This document shows, in pieces, positions 1 through 12,618 of a stretch of DNA of 64,000 nt; position 1 is the stretch's first letter; the number at the start of each line of letters is the position of its first letter. The position numbers were made by a program, and so were the translations under genes. This DNA is from Acidimicrobiia bacterium (lineage in GTDB: Bacteria > Actinomycetota > Acidimicrobiia > Acidimicrobiales > CATQHL01): the NCBI GenBank assembly GCA_009835395.1, contig VXXM01000038.1, forward strand, positions 1 through 64,000. The letters run 5' to 3'. Under the pieces are notes generated by a model that was given only the letters and a program-made list of their open reading frames with translations, made no database searches and was not told the origin of the DNA.

Positions 1-198
1 TTGCTGGACGACGCCGGTCGCCGGGGTCACCGGCGGCGGGGGAGCGAGCGTGACGACGGTGTTGCTGCCGGCGCCACCGGTGTCGGTGGTGGGACCCTCG
101 GTGTCGTCACCGGTATCGAAGCAGGCGGTGAGCGTGATGACCAGCACGGCCGAAAGGCCGGCCAGGGTTATGCGCCCGAGATGAGTGGCGCGTGCCAT
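1..198 (-). CDS. Putative lipoprotein, N-terminal part (runs off window start)
   Basis: Reverse-strand reading MARATHLGRITLAGLSAVLVITLTACFDTGDD...: signal peptide with LTAC lipobox, open to the window edge. Confidence 0.6.
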   Translation of the reverse strand, partial: MARATHLGRITLAGLSAVLVITLTACFDTGDDTEGPTTDTGGAGSNTVVTLAPPPPVTPATGVVQQ

Positions 199-302
199 GT
201 TCACGAACCTAGCCGATCTGGATCCATTTGAAGAAACCGACCCCGTCGGCTGCAACGGCAGAACCCGTCAGTCCCCGCGATCTGTCCTGTCGCGGCGGCG
301 GG

Positions 303-758
303 TCAGCCGGCCGGTGGGATGGTCAGCGTGTCGCCCTCGAAGATGACGTCAGGATTGCTGATGTTGTTGGCCTCGATGACGTCGTCGAGGCTGACGCCGA
401 ACCGCTGGGCGATGCTGAACAGGGTGTCGCCGGCCTGCACCGTATAGAGGAGGATTCCGTTTTCGTCCACCACCGGCTGGGTTGTTGGCGGCGTCGGCTC
501 CACAGCGATCACCTCCGCCGTTGTCGGCGGCGTCGGCTCCACAGCGATCACCTCCGCCGTTGTCGGCGGCGTCGGCTCCACAGCGATCACCTCCGCCGCC
601 GTCGTCGGCGGCTCTGTCGGAGGTGGTGGGGCCGCCGGCTGCTGGGTCGTCGTTGTCGTGTCGGGCTCGTCGTCGCCGAAACACGAAGTGACCACCAGCG
701 CCAGGACAACGGTGAGTGCGATCAGAGCGATTCGCCTGCGAGGACGCGCATGAGACAT
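303..758 (-). CDS. LysM-domain lipoprotein with Pro/Thr-rich repeat linker
   Basis: MSHARPRRRIALIALTVVLALVVTSC lipobox; C-terminal YTVQAGDTLFSIAQRFGVSLDDVIEANNISNPDVIFEGDTLTIP is a LysM domain; start chosen inside ORF 303..1277. Confidence 0.85.
   Translation of the reverse strand: MSHARPRRRIALIALTVVLALVVTSCFGDDEPDTTTTTQQPAAPPPPTEPPTTAAEVIAVEPTPPTTAEVIAVEPTPPTTAEVIAVEPTPPTTQPVVDENGILLYTVQAGDTLFSIAQRFGVSLDDVIEANNISNPDVIFEGDTLTIPPAG
481..597 (-). repeat. Three tandem 39-bp repeats encoding AEVIAVEPTPPTT
   Basis: Unit gttgtcggcggcgtcggctccacagcgatcacctccgcc at 481-519, 520-558, 559-597 (first copy has one mismatch). Confidence 0.95.
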
Positions 759-855
759 GGCATCAAGCCTACACCCGCCACCGGGGCAACTCAGGGATGC
801 AATGAGGGGTGTACAAATCCCCCGGTCGGGCGCGTCGTGACAGTACGTTTGTTGC

Positions 856-1299
856 ATGGACGGAATCCACCCCGGAGGTGGAGCGGCCGCGATCGCGACC
901 GGGAATGCCGTAGCGCCACCCCACAACGGGGCCCAGGAAGCGGCCGGCTGTGCCCACATGCTGTGCCCCGAATCCGCAACCGCGCTGCTGCTCTTCGACG
1001 CCCGCGTGACCGCGGCCTGGCTCATGGACTTCGAGGGCAGGGCTTGGCGCGGCCTGCCCATGTGCTCGGCGCACGCCAACCGGTTCCGGCCGCCCGTCGG
1101 CTGGGTGCTGTCGGACCAGCGAAGCCCGAGCCGCCCGCGGCGGTCCGCCGGCGAGGGTTCGCCGGCCTCGGAACCGGCGGCGTCCGGCGCCGAATCCGCC
1201 GACGACTCGGGGTCCGGCGACGACGCGCCGGCGCGCGAGCCGGCACCGACGCCGCTCCTCACGCGGGCGTTCCGCACGACTGCTCACTCCGCGATCTGA
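856..1299 (+). CDS. DUF3499-like protein
   Basis: Pattern CAHMLCPESATALLLFDARVTAAWLM...LPMCSAHANRFRPPVGWVLSDQR resembles the actinobacterial DUF3499 Cys/His layout. Confidence 0.55.
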   Translation: MDGIHPGGGAAAIATGNAVAPPHNGAQEAAGCAHMLCPESATALLLFDARVTAAWLMDFEGRAWRGLPMCSAHANRFRPPVGWVLSDQRSPSRPRRSAGEGSPASEPAASGAESADDSGSGDDAPAREPAPTPLLTRAFRTTAHSAI

Positions 1300-1333
1300 C
1301 GCCGCCGCCTAGGTGCGGCACACTCCTGACTCG

Positions 1334-2974
1334 GTGAACACCTCTTCGCGCGCCCGCGCCGTCCCGGTGCGCGTCACGTTGCTCGGGCTCGCCGCGTTGG
1401 CGGCCCTGGTGCTGCCGGTCCTGCTCGCCGGCACTCCCGAGCGCGCCGGCGAGGTGTCCGCCGGCTCGACGCACGACCCGCCGCCGGCACTTGATCCGGC
1501 ACCGCCGCCGGCGACGCCCCCGCAGCCGCCGGACACCTCGCCGGCTGTTCCTCCGCCGTCGTCGCCCGAGGAATTGCCGGAGGCCGCTACCGAGGAGCCG
1601 GAGACCTGGGTGGACGGCGCATCGTTCGGTCAGCCCCCCGCCAACGCGACACCGGGTGTCCTCACCTTCCGGGGCTCGCCGACTCGCAGCTGGTACGGAA
1701 CGGGCCCGGTGCCGCGGAACCCGATCCTGCTCTGGCGATTCCCGCAGAACGAGAACATGTGCTCCTTCTCCAGCTACCACGGTGAGCAGATCGAGTGGTG
1801 CGGAACCGGCTGGACCGGCCAAGTGGCGGTGTTCGAGCGCGACGGCCGCACGTGGGTGGTCTTCGGGGCTTTCGACAACAACGTGCACTTTCTCGATGCA
1901 GCCACGGGCGAGCGCCTGCTGGCGGACTTCGAGACCGGAGACCTCATCAAGACGTCGGTCGTGATCGATCCCGACGAGCACCCGCTCGCCTACTTCGGCT
2001 CGCGCGACAACTTCTTCCGGATCGTGGCGTTCGACCGCCCCGAACCCACCGAACTGTGGAGTCTGGGGGCGTACGACTACGGACCGGGGCTGTGGAACGA
2101 CGACTGGGACTCGACCCCGCTCGTGTTGAACGACTACCTCTTCCTCGGCGGGGAGAACAGCAGGTTCTTCGTGATCCGCCTGAACCGGGGCTACGGCGCG
2201 GACGGGCTGGTCACGGTGGATCCGGAGGTCGTCTTCCACTGGGCGGGTTGGGACGACCAACTCCTCGCCGATCTCGAGGAATCCGACCAGGGCCACTACA
2301 ACGTCGCCATCGAGTCCTCCCCGGCGATCTGGGAGAACACCCTCTACTACGCCAACTCCGGCGGGCTCGTGACGGGCTGGGACATTTCGGGGCTCGCCGA
2401 GGGGCTCATGCCCGAACAGGTCTTCCGGTTCTGGGCGGGCGACGACATCGACGCCACGCCTGTCGTCGACGAGGAGGGGTACCTGTACGTGGGTGTGGAG
2501 TACGAGGCCCGGGAGACCGCACGCGCCCGCGAGGTGGGCCAACTCGTCAAACTCGACCCGTCTCGCCCCACCGATCCCATCGTGTGGTCGGTGCATGACC
2601 GTTCCGAGGCCGCGCAGCGGGGCGTCTGGAGCACGCCCGTGGTGTGGCGCGACATGGTGTACGCGACGACCCACACGGGCAGGTTCTGGGGCGTCGACCG
2701 GGAGACGGGCAGGATCCGCTGGGAGAAGCGATTCGCCGAACTGCTGTGGAGCAGCCCGATCGTGATCGACGAGACGTTGATTCTGGCGGACGGGGCGGGG
2801 CGGATCACCGCCTACGACGTGAGCGACACGTCGATCGAGCCGCCGATCGTATGGCAACTGCAGGTCGGCAACGAATGGCGCTTCGAGTCCTCCCCGGTCA
2901 TCTGGGACGGCGTGATCTACGTGGGGGGGCGCAGCGGTGCGATGTACGCGGTCGGCGATGCCGGCCGCCGGTAG
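1334..2974 (+). CDS. PQQ-like beta-propeller (BamB-like) membrane-anchored/secreted protein
   Basis: N-terminal TM, Pro-rich linker, repeated propeller blades (VVFGAFDNNVHFLDAATGE, VYATTHTGRFWGVDRETGRIRWEKRF, IYVGGRSGAMYAVG); GTG start assumed. Confidence 0.75.
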   Translation: MNTSSRARAVPVRVTLLGLAALAALVLPVLLAGTPERAGEVSAGSTHDPPPALDPAPPPATPPQPPDTSPAVPPPSSPEELPEAATEEPETWVDGASFGQPPANATPGVLTFRGSPTRSWYGTGPVPRNPILLWRFPQNENMCSFSSYHGEQIEWCGTGWTGQVAVFERDGRTWVVFGAFDNNVHFLDAATGERLLADFETGDLIKTSVVIDPDEHPLAYFGSRDNFFRIVAFDRPEPTELWSLGAYDYGPGLWNDDWDSTPLVLNDYLFLGGENSRFFVIRLNRGYGADGLVTVDPEVVFHWAGWDDQLLADLEESDQGHYNVAIESSPAIWENTLYYANSGGLVTGWDISGLAEGLMPEQVFRFWAGDDIDATPVVDEEGYLYVGVEYEARETARAREVGQLVKLDPSRPTDPIVWSVHDRSEAAQRGVWSTPVVWRDMVYATTHTGRFWGVDRETGRIRWEKRFAELLWSSPIVIDETLILADGAGRITAYDVSDTSIEPPIVWQLQVGNEWRFESSPVIWDGVIYVGGRSGAMYAVGDAGRR

Positions 2975-2986
2975 CGTGTGGTGCCT

Positions 2987-4513
<1,527 letters not shown>

Positions 4514-4532
4514 GAGAACCCAGGGTCGGCCG

Positions 4533-5762
4533 ATGAAGCGTCTCACCGCCGAGGGCGGCTGGTTGGGATCGCCGGCCGGTCCTCGCTTCGACGTGGACGA
4601 CGGCAGCGGCAACCCTTTCGTGCGGTATCGGCGCCTGCTCTGGGCCTACCGCCGGTTCGCCGAGTCGGGCCGCTCCGACGGCGACTTCGTGGCGGCGGTG
4701 GAGCGGCTCGACCGCCGGGTCGCCGAGATCGGCGGGAGGGGATTCCGGGTGACGCCCAGCGCGCCCGCGCCCGAGTTGAGCAAGCGTCTCGGTGTGGACC
4801 TCTGGGTGAAGGACGAGACGGGCAACGTCACCGGCACGCACAAGGCGCGCCATCTCATGGGCCTGGCGCTGCACCTCGAGGCGGATGCCGAGGCCCCTCA
4901 GCGCCGGTTGGCCATTGCCTCCTGCGGGAATGCGGCCCTGGCGGCGGCCACCGTGGCCCGGGCCGCTGACCGTCCCCTCGACGTGTTCATCCCGCCGTGG
5001 GCCGACGCCTACATCGTGGCTGCCCTCGAGGCTCTGGGCGCCGATATCGAGGTCTGCCCGCGGCGGCCCGGCGAGCTGGGCGATCCCTGCTTCAGCCGCT
5101 TCCGCGAGGCCACGGCGGCCGGCTCGCTGCCGTTCTGTTCCGTCGCCGTCGAGAATCTCTGGACCATCGACGGCGGCCGCACGCTGGCGTTCGAGATGAT
5201 CGAGTCGCTCGCCGGAGCACGGGATCTGGACGCGCTGTTCGTGCAGGTGGGGGGTGGAGCCCTGGCGTCCAGCGTGGTGCAGGGTTTCGTCGAGGCCGCC
5301 GACGCGGGTGTCGTCGGCCGCCTCCCTGCCTTGTACGCGGTCCAGGCCGAGGGATGCGCGCCGCTGCAGCACGCCTGGAACCGGCTGGCGTCGCTGGGTG
5401 CGGAGTCGGGAATGGAGACCGCCTTGGATGCGGCTGCCGCCGATCCCTACCGCTTCATGCAGCCCTGGGCACCTCCGGAGGGCGACAGCCCCCAGAGCAT
5501 CGCCACCGGGATCCTCGACGACATCACCTACGACTGGCTGCCGATCGTCTGGGGTGTGGCGGCGACCGGTGGCGACGTGGTGGTGGCGCCGGAAGACCTG
5601 GTGGCCGAGGCCCATGCGCTGGCTCGGCGCTGGACCGATGTGCCGGTGGATCCGACCGGAACGGCGGGCCTGGCCGGCCTGCTGGCGGCGCGCCGTGCGG
5701 GGCTGGTGGCCGAGGGCGCACGGGTGGGCGTGCTGTTCACCGGAGTCGATCGCGGCACCTGA
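4533..5762 (+). CDS. PLP-dependent threonine synthase-like enzyme
   Basis: LWVKDETGNVTGTHKARHLMGLALHLE (PLP Lys), IASCGNAALAAATVARAA, VQVGGGALASSVVQGF. Confidence 0.75.
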   Translation: MKRLTAEGGWLGSPAGPRFDVDDGSGNPFVRYRRLLWAYRRFAESGRSDGDFVAAVERLDRRVAEIGGRGFRVTPSAPAPELSKRLGVDLWVKDETGNVTGTHKARHLMGLALHLEADAEAPQRRLAIASCGNAALAAATVARAADRPLDVFIPPWADAYIVAALEALGADIEVCPRRPGELGDPCFSRFREATAAGSLPFCSVAVENLWTIDGGRTLAFEMIESLAGARDLDALFVQVGGGALASSVVQGFVEAADAGVVGRLPALYAVQAEGCAPLQHAWNRLASLGAESGMETALDAAAADPYRFMQPWAPPEGDSPQSIATGILDDITYDWLPIVWGVAATGGDVVVAPEDLVAEAHALARRWTDVPVDPTGTAGLAGLLAARRAGLVAEGARVGVLFTGVDRGT

Positions 5763-5970
5763 TTCCTGCCTGGGAGCCGATGAAGAGTCGCCGAATCGAT
5801 AGAGAGCGGCTAATTCATCGAGCGAATCTTTCGTTTCTTCGCGCCGGTGGATCGGCGCCGTGGTCTGCTTGACTGGATCCCAGCAACAACCGACGAGAGC
5901 GCCAACATCTCGTGACGCTCCTTGGGGGGGCCGCCCGGCGGGGCGGAACCCGCAGCAGGGAGGTGAAGGC

Positions 5971-6930
5971 ATGGAACCATCACCCGCCACATCGAGTTCT
6001 CTGATCAGGCGCCTGTGGGGCTGGGCCCGGCGGCACTGGATCATCACCTCGATCGGCGTCGCCGCGGCCATCGGCTTGGGCATCTGGCTGATCTTTTTCT
6101 TCTTCGCCGTGCAGACGCTGTTCATCGACGAGGAGGTGGACGAGGCGCTGCCGTTCGGTGAGTCTGCGGTTCCCGCGGAGGCCCCGGCACCAGCGCCCGC
6201 TACCGAGCCGGCTCCTCCCGCGCCGGCATCCGCCGGGGAGGCGCCCGCCTCTGCCACCGACCCGGCGGCTCCCACAGCGCCCGCGCCGGCCCCGGCGGAA
6301 GGCGCTGCGCCCGCCCCCGCACCTCCGGCCGCTGAGGACCCCGCTCCCGCACCTGCGGGGGAGGCCGTCCCCGAGACGCCGGTTCCGGCCCCGGATCCCC
6401 CCGCCGAGACCGACGCGGCGCCCGCGCCGGCCCCGGCTGGAGGGGAGCTGGTGGCCGGACCGGGTGCCTCGGGAATGCCCGGCGATGAGATCACCCCGGA
6501 GATGGCCGACGAGACGAACGAGGCCATCGCCTCGGGGGCGATGCCGCGTGAGGTCATCATGAGCGAGGAACGGCCCATGCCGGTGGCGCCGCAGATCGTC
6601 ACGCTCGTCTCCGGCGAGTTCATGAGCCGCAGCCATCCCACGTCGGGCCGGGTGCTCGTGCTGAACGACGGCTCCGAGCAGCGCTTCCTGCGCTTCGAGG
6701 ACTTCCGCACCGACAACGGTCCCGACCTCAACGTGTGGTTGTCCTCGGCACCGCCCGACGCGCCGGTCAGGGATTTCCTGAACGACTGGATCGATCTCGG
6801 CGACCTGAAGGGCAACGTGGGCGCCCAGAACTACGAGATCCCGCCGAGCGTCGACCTGGATCGCTACTCCACGGTGCTGGTCTGGTGCGTGCGCTTCAGC
6901 GTGGCCTTCGGATCGGCTCCCCTGGCCTGA
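5971..6930 (+). CDS. Membrane-anchored DM13-domain protein with Pro/Ala-rich linker
   Basis: N-terminal TM (WIITSIGVAAAIGLGIWLIFFFFAV), about 130-aa Pro/Ala/Glu linker, C-terminal SGEFMSRSHPTSGRVLVLNDGSEQRFLRFEDFRTDNGPDLNVWLS...LVWCVRFSVAFGSAPL (DM13). Confidence 0.8.
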   Translation: MEPSPATSSSLIRRLWGWARRHWIITSIGVAAAIGLGIWLIFFFFAVQTLFIDEEVDEALPFGESAVPAEAPAPAPATEPAPPAPASAGEAPASATDPAAPTAPAPAPAEGAAPAPAPPAAEDPAPAPAGEAVPETPVPAPDPPAETDAAPAPAPAGGELVAGPGASGMPGDEITPEMADETNEAIASGAMPREVIMSEERPMPVAPQIVTLVSGEFMSRSHPTSGRVLVLNDGSEQRFLRFEDFRTDNGPDLNVWLSSAPPDAPVRDFLNDWIDLGDLKGNVGAQNYEIPPSVDLDRYSTVLVWCVRFSVAFGSAPLA

Positions 6931-6951
6931 ACCAGGGCCTGCCGGCGGCGT

Positions 6952-8412
6952 TCAGCCGGAAGGCACCCTCGGCCAGGTGTGCGGCACCTCGATGCCGGCG
7001 CGGCGCAGCAGGTCCCGCTGCGCCGTCGCCGCGGTGAGGCGGAGTTCGTCGACGTCGAGGGTCGTGCAGCGCCCGTCACGCACCACGGGTCGCCCCCCGA
7101 CGAACACGTCGCGCACGTCTCGCCCGTCGCTTCCCCACACCAGTTGCAACGCCACGTCGCCACGGGGCGTCAAGGCTGACGCCTCGCAGTCGAAGACCAC
7201 CACGTCGGCCAGCTTGCCCACCTCCAGCGAACCGATCTCGGCGCCCTTGCCGATGGCCTCGGCTCCCCGGATGGTCGCCAACTCGAACGCGTCGTGCGCC
7301 CCGAACCCCTCGGGATCCACCGGCATGTCCCGGGCCAGTCCGGCCGCCAGCGCGGCCGCCCGGAGCACGTCGGGCAGGTCGCCGGCGTTGCCGGCATCGC
7401 ATCCCAGCGCCAGGCGGCCGCCCCGGCGCGCCAACTCGAGGTGTCGCCCGGCCGCCGTGACACCCTGCCCCAACCGCAGATAGGCCCATGGGCAGTAGGC
7501 GATAGCGGTCTCGCTGCCCAGCACCAGTTCCACCTCGGTGTCGTCCAGCCACACGCCGTGGGCCAGCAGGAGATGGCGACCCAGGATTCCCAGCCGGTCG
7601 AAGTGCACCAGCGGCCGGACGCCGCGCCGGCGCAGGTAGCTCTCGGGGTCCGAGGACGTCGGCGAGATGTGCATCGTCATGCCGCAGCCGGCGCCGCGTG
7701 CCAGGTCAGCGGCCCCCACCAGCAACTCGTCGGAGGCCAGGTCATGGCCTACCAGCGTCACCCAGCCTTCCACCAGCCCGCCCGGCGGGTGCGCCGCCAG
7801 GACCTGCCGCTGGCGGTCCAGCACCTCGTCCGGCGGCGCCGCGAACGGGGCGTCGTCGATGTCCCACCCCCAGGTGCCGACGGTGCCGCGCACCCCGACG
7901 GCCGCCATTCCCGCCGCCACTCGGCCGGGGTTCGCCACGGTGCCCGCCTCCACGAGCGTGGTGACGCCGCAGAGCGCGCTCTGCGCGGCCGTGAGTGTGG
8001 CCGACAGTTCGTCGTCGTCGGGCGTGTGCTCAGCATGCAGCGGCACCGACCACGAGAAGATGGACTCACCGGACGTCAGCAGGTCGGGGATGCAGCTGCG
8101 CACCAGAGGGTCGCCGGTGAGGTGCTGGTGCGCGTTGATCAGCCCTGGCGTCACGATGCATCCGGATGCGTCCAACTCGGCTGCATCCGGGTAGGCCGAC
8201 CGGAGTGCCGGCGTCGAGCCGACCGCCAAGATGCGGTCGCCCGCGATCACGACGGTGCCGCCCACCAGCACTTCCCGGCGGGCGTTCATCGTCACCACGT
8301 CACCGCCGGTGATCAGCAGCGCGGCCGGGAGGGCCTCCCCGCCCCGGCCGTCACCGGGAGCGTTCTTGCGGTCGGTCCGCGCCGAGGAGTCGGGTTGTGG
8401 TGCACCCGCCAT
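6952..8412 (-). CDS. Amidohydrolase-family protein (cytosine deaminase/8-oxoguanine deaminase/atrazine hydrolase-like)
   Basis: VTPGLINAHQHLTGD metal-binding motif, MTMHISPTS, LALGCDAGNAGDLPDVL, GKLADVVVFD. Confidence 0.8.
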   Translation of the reverse strand: MAGAPQPDSSARTDRKNAPGDGRGGEALPAALLITGGDVVTMNARREVLVGGTVVIAGDRILAVGSTPALRSAYPDAAELDASGCIVTPGLINAHQHLTGDPLVRSCIPDLLTSGESIFSWSVPLHAEHTPDDDELSATLTAAQSALCGVTTLVEAGTVANPGRVAAGMAAVGVRGTVGTWGWDIDDAPFAAPPDEVLDRQRQVLAAHPPGGLVEGWVTLVGHDLASDELLVGAADLARGAGCGMTMHISPTSSDPESYLRRRGVRPLVHFDRLGILGRHLLLAHGVWLDDTEVELVLGSETAIAYCPWAYLRLGQGVTAAGRHLELARRGGRLALGCDAGNAGDLPDVLRAAALAAGLARDMPVDPEGFGAHDAFELATIRGAEAIGKGAEIGSLEVGKLADVVVFDCEASALTPRGDVALQLVWGSDGRDVRDVFVGGRPVVRDGRCTTLDVDELRLTAATAQRDLLRRAGIEVPHTWPRVPSG

Positions 8413-8495
8413 TCAACGGCAGGGTAGTTGAGTCCGCAGCGAGCCCCGGGGCCGCGGGTATCTGCTCGCCCAGGCGGCGTCGCTACCCTCTCGGC

Positions 8496-9242
8496 ATGGA
8501 TCTGGGGCTCGCGGGTCGGCGGGCGGCCGTGGCGGCTTCCTCAGCCGGTTTGGGTCTTGCGGTGGCTGAGGCCCTGGCCGGTGAGGGTTGCACGGTCGTG
8601 ATCTCCGGGCGAGACCCCGAGCGCCTCAGCCGAGCAGCCGAGGGGATTCCCGGCACCATTCCGGTCGTCGCCGACGTGTCCGACGCAGCCGGCGCCGAGG
8701 CGTTCGTGCGCGACGCCCGCGACGCCCTCGGCGGCATCGACATCCTGGTCATCAACGCCGGCGGCCCGCCCGATGGCGGCTTCGGGTCCTTTGAGCCGGC
8801 GGACTACCTTGAGGCGGTTCATCTGAACCTGATGTCGGTGGTGGCCATGTGCTACGCCGTCACTCCTGAGATGCGGGATCGGCGCTGGGGCCGGATCCTT
8901 GCCATCACCTCGGTGACGGTGCGTCACCCGCTACCCGGCCTGATCCTCTCCAACACGGCGCGCGCCGGTGCCACAGGATTCCTGAAGACGCTGGCGACCG
9001 AACTCGCCGCCGACGGCGTCACCGTCAACTCCATCCAACCCGGCCTGCACGACACCGCCAGGCTGCACTCGGTGTGGGGTGAGGATCTCCCGGCGGTGGT
9101 CGCCCGGAGGGTGCCGGCCGGCCGGCTCGGCGACGCCGGCGATTTCGGGCGCGTCGCCGCCCTGCTGTGCTCGGAATGGGCCGGCTACGTCACCGGCGCG
9201 GCCGTCCCCGTCGACGGCGGCCTCGCCCAGGGACTCCAGTAG
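8496..9242 (+). CDS. SDR-family oxidoreductase
   Basis: [27 protein letters not shown]-terminal [18 protein letters not shown]. Confidence 0.85.
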   Translation: MDLGLAGRRAAVAASSAGLGLAVAEALAGEGCTVVISGRDPERLSRAAEGIPGTIPVVADVSDAAGAEAFVRDARDALGGIDILVINAGGPPDGGFGSFEPADYLEAVHLNLMSVVAMCYAVTPEMRDRRWGRILAITSVTVRHPLPGLILSNTARAGATGFLKTLATELAADGVTVNSIQPGLHDTARLHSVWGEDLPAVVARRVPAGRLGDAGDFGRVAALLCSEWAGYVTGAAVPVDGGLAQGLQ

Positions 9243-9328
9243 CGCCCCCGATCGAAGCCCGCCGCCCGCTGCGGGCCAAGGGGCGGCATACTGCCCCGAC
9301 GTCCGCGGAGCATGCAAAGGAGCAGGCG

Positions 9329-10567
9329 ATGCCGTGGCCCGCCATTCACGATGACCCGCTGTTCGGCCACATCACCGCCGAGGTCGAGCGCCAGAACACC
9401 ACCCTGCAGCTGATCGCCTCGGAGAACTTCGCCTCCCCGGCCGTGCTGGCGGCCACCGGCTCGGTGCTCACCAACAAGTACGCCGAGGGCTATCCGGGCC
9501 GGCGCTACTACGGCGGCAACCAGGTCATCGACGAGGTGGAGGAACTGGCACGTATCCGTTGCCGGGAGCTGTTCGGCGCCGAGCACGCCAACGTCCAGCC
9601 CCATTCGGGGGCCAACGCCAACATGGCCGTCTACCAGGCCCTGCTGAAGCCCGGCGACGTCGTGCTGGGCATGGCCCTGGACCAGGGCGGTCACCTCACC
9701 CACGGGTCGCCGGTCAACGCCAGCGGGATCCTGTACCGGTTCGTGGCCTACGGCACCGATGCGGGGGAGCGCATCGACTTCGATGAGGTCCGCGAGGTTG
9801 CGCTGGAGCACCGGCCCCGGCTCATCGTGGCCGGCGCAACGGCCTATCCCCGTCTGATCCCCCCCGAGCCGCTGCGTGCCATCGCCGACGAGGTGGACGC
9901 GTTGCTGCTGTTCGACGCGGCACACATCGCCGGGCTCATCGCCGGCGGGGTGCATCCCGATCCGGTACCACATGCCGACGTCGTCACCTTCACCACCCAC
10001 AAGACCCTGCGCGGCCCCCGTGGCGGCTGCATCGTCTGCAAGGAGCCCTATGCCCGTGCCATCGATCGGGCCGTCTTCCCGGGCAGCCAGGGCGGCCCTC
10101 TCGAGCACGTGATCGCCGCCAAGGCCGTGGCCTTCGCCGAGGCCGCCAGCCCGGCCTTCGCCGACTACGCGGCCGGTATTGTCGCCAACGCCAGGGCGCT
10201 GGCCGCGGCGCTGGCGCAGGAGGGGTTTCGCCTGGTCTCCGGCGGGACCGACAACCACCTGATGCTGGTGGACCTGCGGAGCTTCGATGCGGAACTCACC
10301 GGCGCCGAGGCGCAAACGACCCTGGACAGGGCCGGGATCACCCTCAACAAGAACACCATCCCCGGCGACGAGCGCTCCCCGTTCGTCACCAGCGGCTTGC
10401 GCATCGGCACCGCCGCCACCACGACCCAGGGGATGGGTCCCGAAGAGATGGCGCAGATCGCCTCACTGATCGGCCGAACCCTGCGCCGCCGCGCCGACGA
10501 ATCCACAATCACGGAGGTGCGCCGCGAGGTGCACTCGCTCTGCGGCCGCTTCACGCCCTATCTCTGA
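9329..10567 (+). CDS. glyA: Serine hydroxymethyltransferase
   Basis: [53 protein letters not shown] (PLP Lys). Confidence 0.96.
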   Translation: MPWPAIHDDPLFGHITAEVERQNTTLQLIASENFASPAVLAATGSVLTNKYAEGYPGRRYYGGNQVIDEVEELARIRCRELFGAEHANVQPHSGANANMAVYQALLKPGDVVLGMALDQGGHLTHGSPVNASGILYRFVAYGTDAGERIDFDEVREVALEHRPRLIVAGATAYPRLIPPEPLRAIADEVDALLLFDAAHIAGLIAGGVHPDPVPHADVVTFTTHKTLRGPRGGCIVCKEPYARAIDRAVFPGSQGGPLEHVIAAKAVAFAEAASPAFADYAAGIVANARALAAALAQEGFRLVSGGTDNHLMLVDLRSFDAELTGAEAQTTLDRAGITLNKNTIPGDERSPFVTSGLRIGTAATTTQGMGPEEMAQIASLIGRTLRRRADESTITEVRREVHSLCGRFTPYL

Positions 10568-10671
10568 GGTCCACTCGCTGGTTCACAGGCTGCACGCGGG
10601 TTGTGAGCCGAACCGTGCGCCGATAGCTTGCGCGTGGTTTCACAAGCTGCCGCGCAGGCCGCGCGCGGCAG

Positions 10672-10965
10672 ATGGGCGAAGAGGCGAGCATGGACCAGGG
10701 CGATCCGCGGAAGCACGGCGCGCACGTGAGGCCGCACGGCGCCGGTGACGCGCTGTCCAGTGCCTTCGAGATGATCGCCACACCCGCACTGTTCGCCTTC
10801 TTCGGTCTGCTGCTCGACAGGGGCGTCGGCACGACGCCGCTCTTCACGCTGCTGTTCATGTCGATCGTGCTGGCCTATGTCACCTGGAAGGTGTTCAGGC
10901 GCTACGAGCAGCGGATGCAGACCTTTGAGAGCAGGCTGCCGGGACGGCGAGGCGCCGATGCCTGA
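10672..10965 (+). CDS. AtpZ/AtpI-like small membrane protein
   Basis: Two TM segments, immediately upstream of the ATP synthase genes; start could be 10690. Confidence 0.65.
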   Translation: MGEEASMDQGDPRKHGAHVRPHGAGDALSSAFEMIATPALFAFFGLLLDRGVGTTPLFTLLFMSIVLAYVTWKVFRRYEQRMQTFESRLPGRRGADA

Positions 10966-11493
10966 GCAGACCCCCGCACCCGCAGCCGGTCAGGCGTCCG
11001 AGGCTCCCGAGCGGAGGGTCGCCGGGGACATTGCCCGCAGGGGCCTGCTGGCAGGCCCGCCGCTGGTGCTGTTCTGCGCACTCGGCTGGGGGCTCGACGG
11101 CCTCTGGTCGACTCTGCTGGCACTGGGCCTCGTTCTCTTCAACTTCATCGCCGGGGCAGCCATCATCGGGCTGTGTGCCCGCATCTCCCCGGCGGTGCTG
11201 ATGGCCGGCGTGCTCGTCGGCTATTTCCTGCGCCTCGGGATCATCACCGCAGTCGTCGTGCCGATCCGCAATGAGGCGTGGTTCGACGCGGTGCCGTTCG
11301 CCATCGTGCTGCTGGTGCTGCACATCGGCCTGCTGATCTGGGAACTGCGCCACGTGGCGGCCTCGCTGGCCCACCCCGGCCTGCACCCCGGCACAGGCCT
11401 GTTCCGGACCGGCGCACGCAAGCGTCCCCGCCGGGGGCGTCGCGCGGGTCCGGACGCCCAGACCGCTCCGAGGTGTGACGCGAGCGTGACGGT

Positions 11494-11497
<4 letters not shown>
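10958..11497 (+). CDS. ATP synthase protein I-like membrane protein
   Basis: Four hydrophobic segments, overlaps the preceding gene and atpB (ATGA-type overlaps). Confidence 0.65.
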
Positions 11498-12602
<1,105 letters not shown>

Positions 12603-12618
12603 CCGGCGAGGACGCGCC

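Noticed and set aside
5763-5970. Locally AT-richer gap before the DM13 gene as a regulatory RNA
   Set aside because: No stable hairpin or repeated motif recognised; likely only a promoter region
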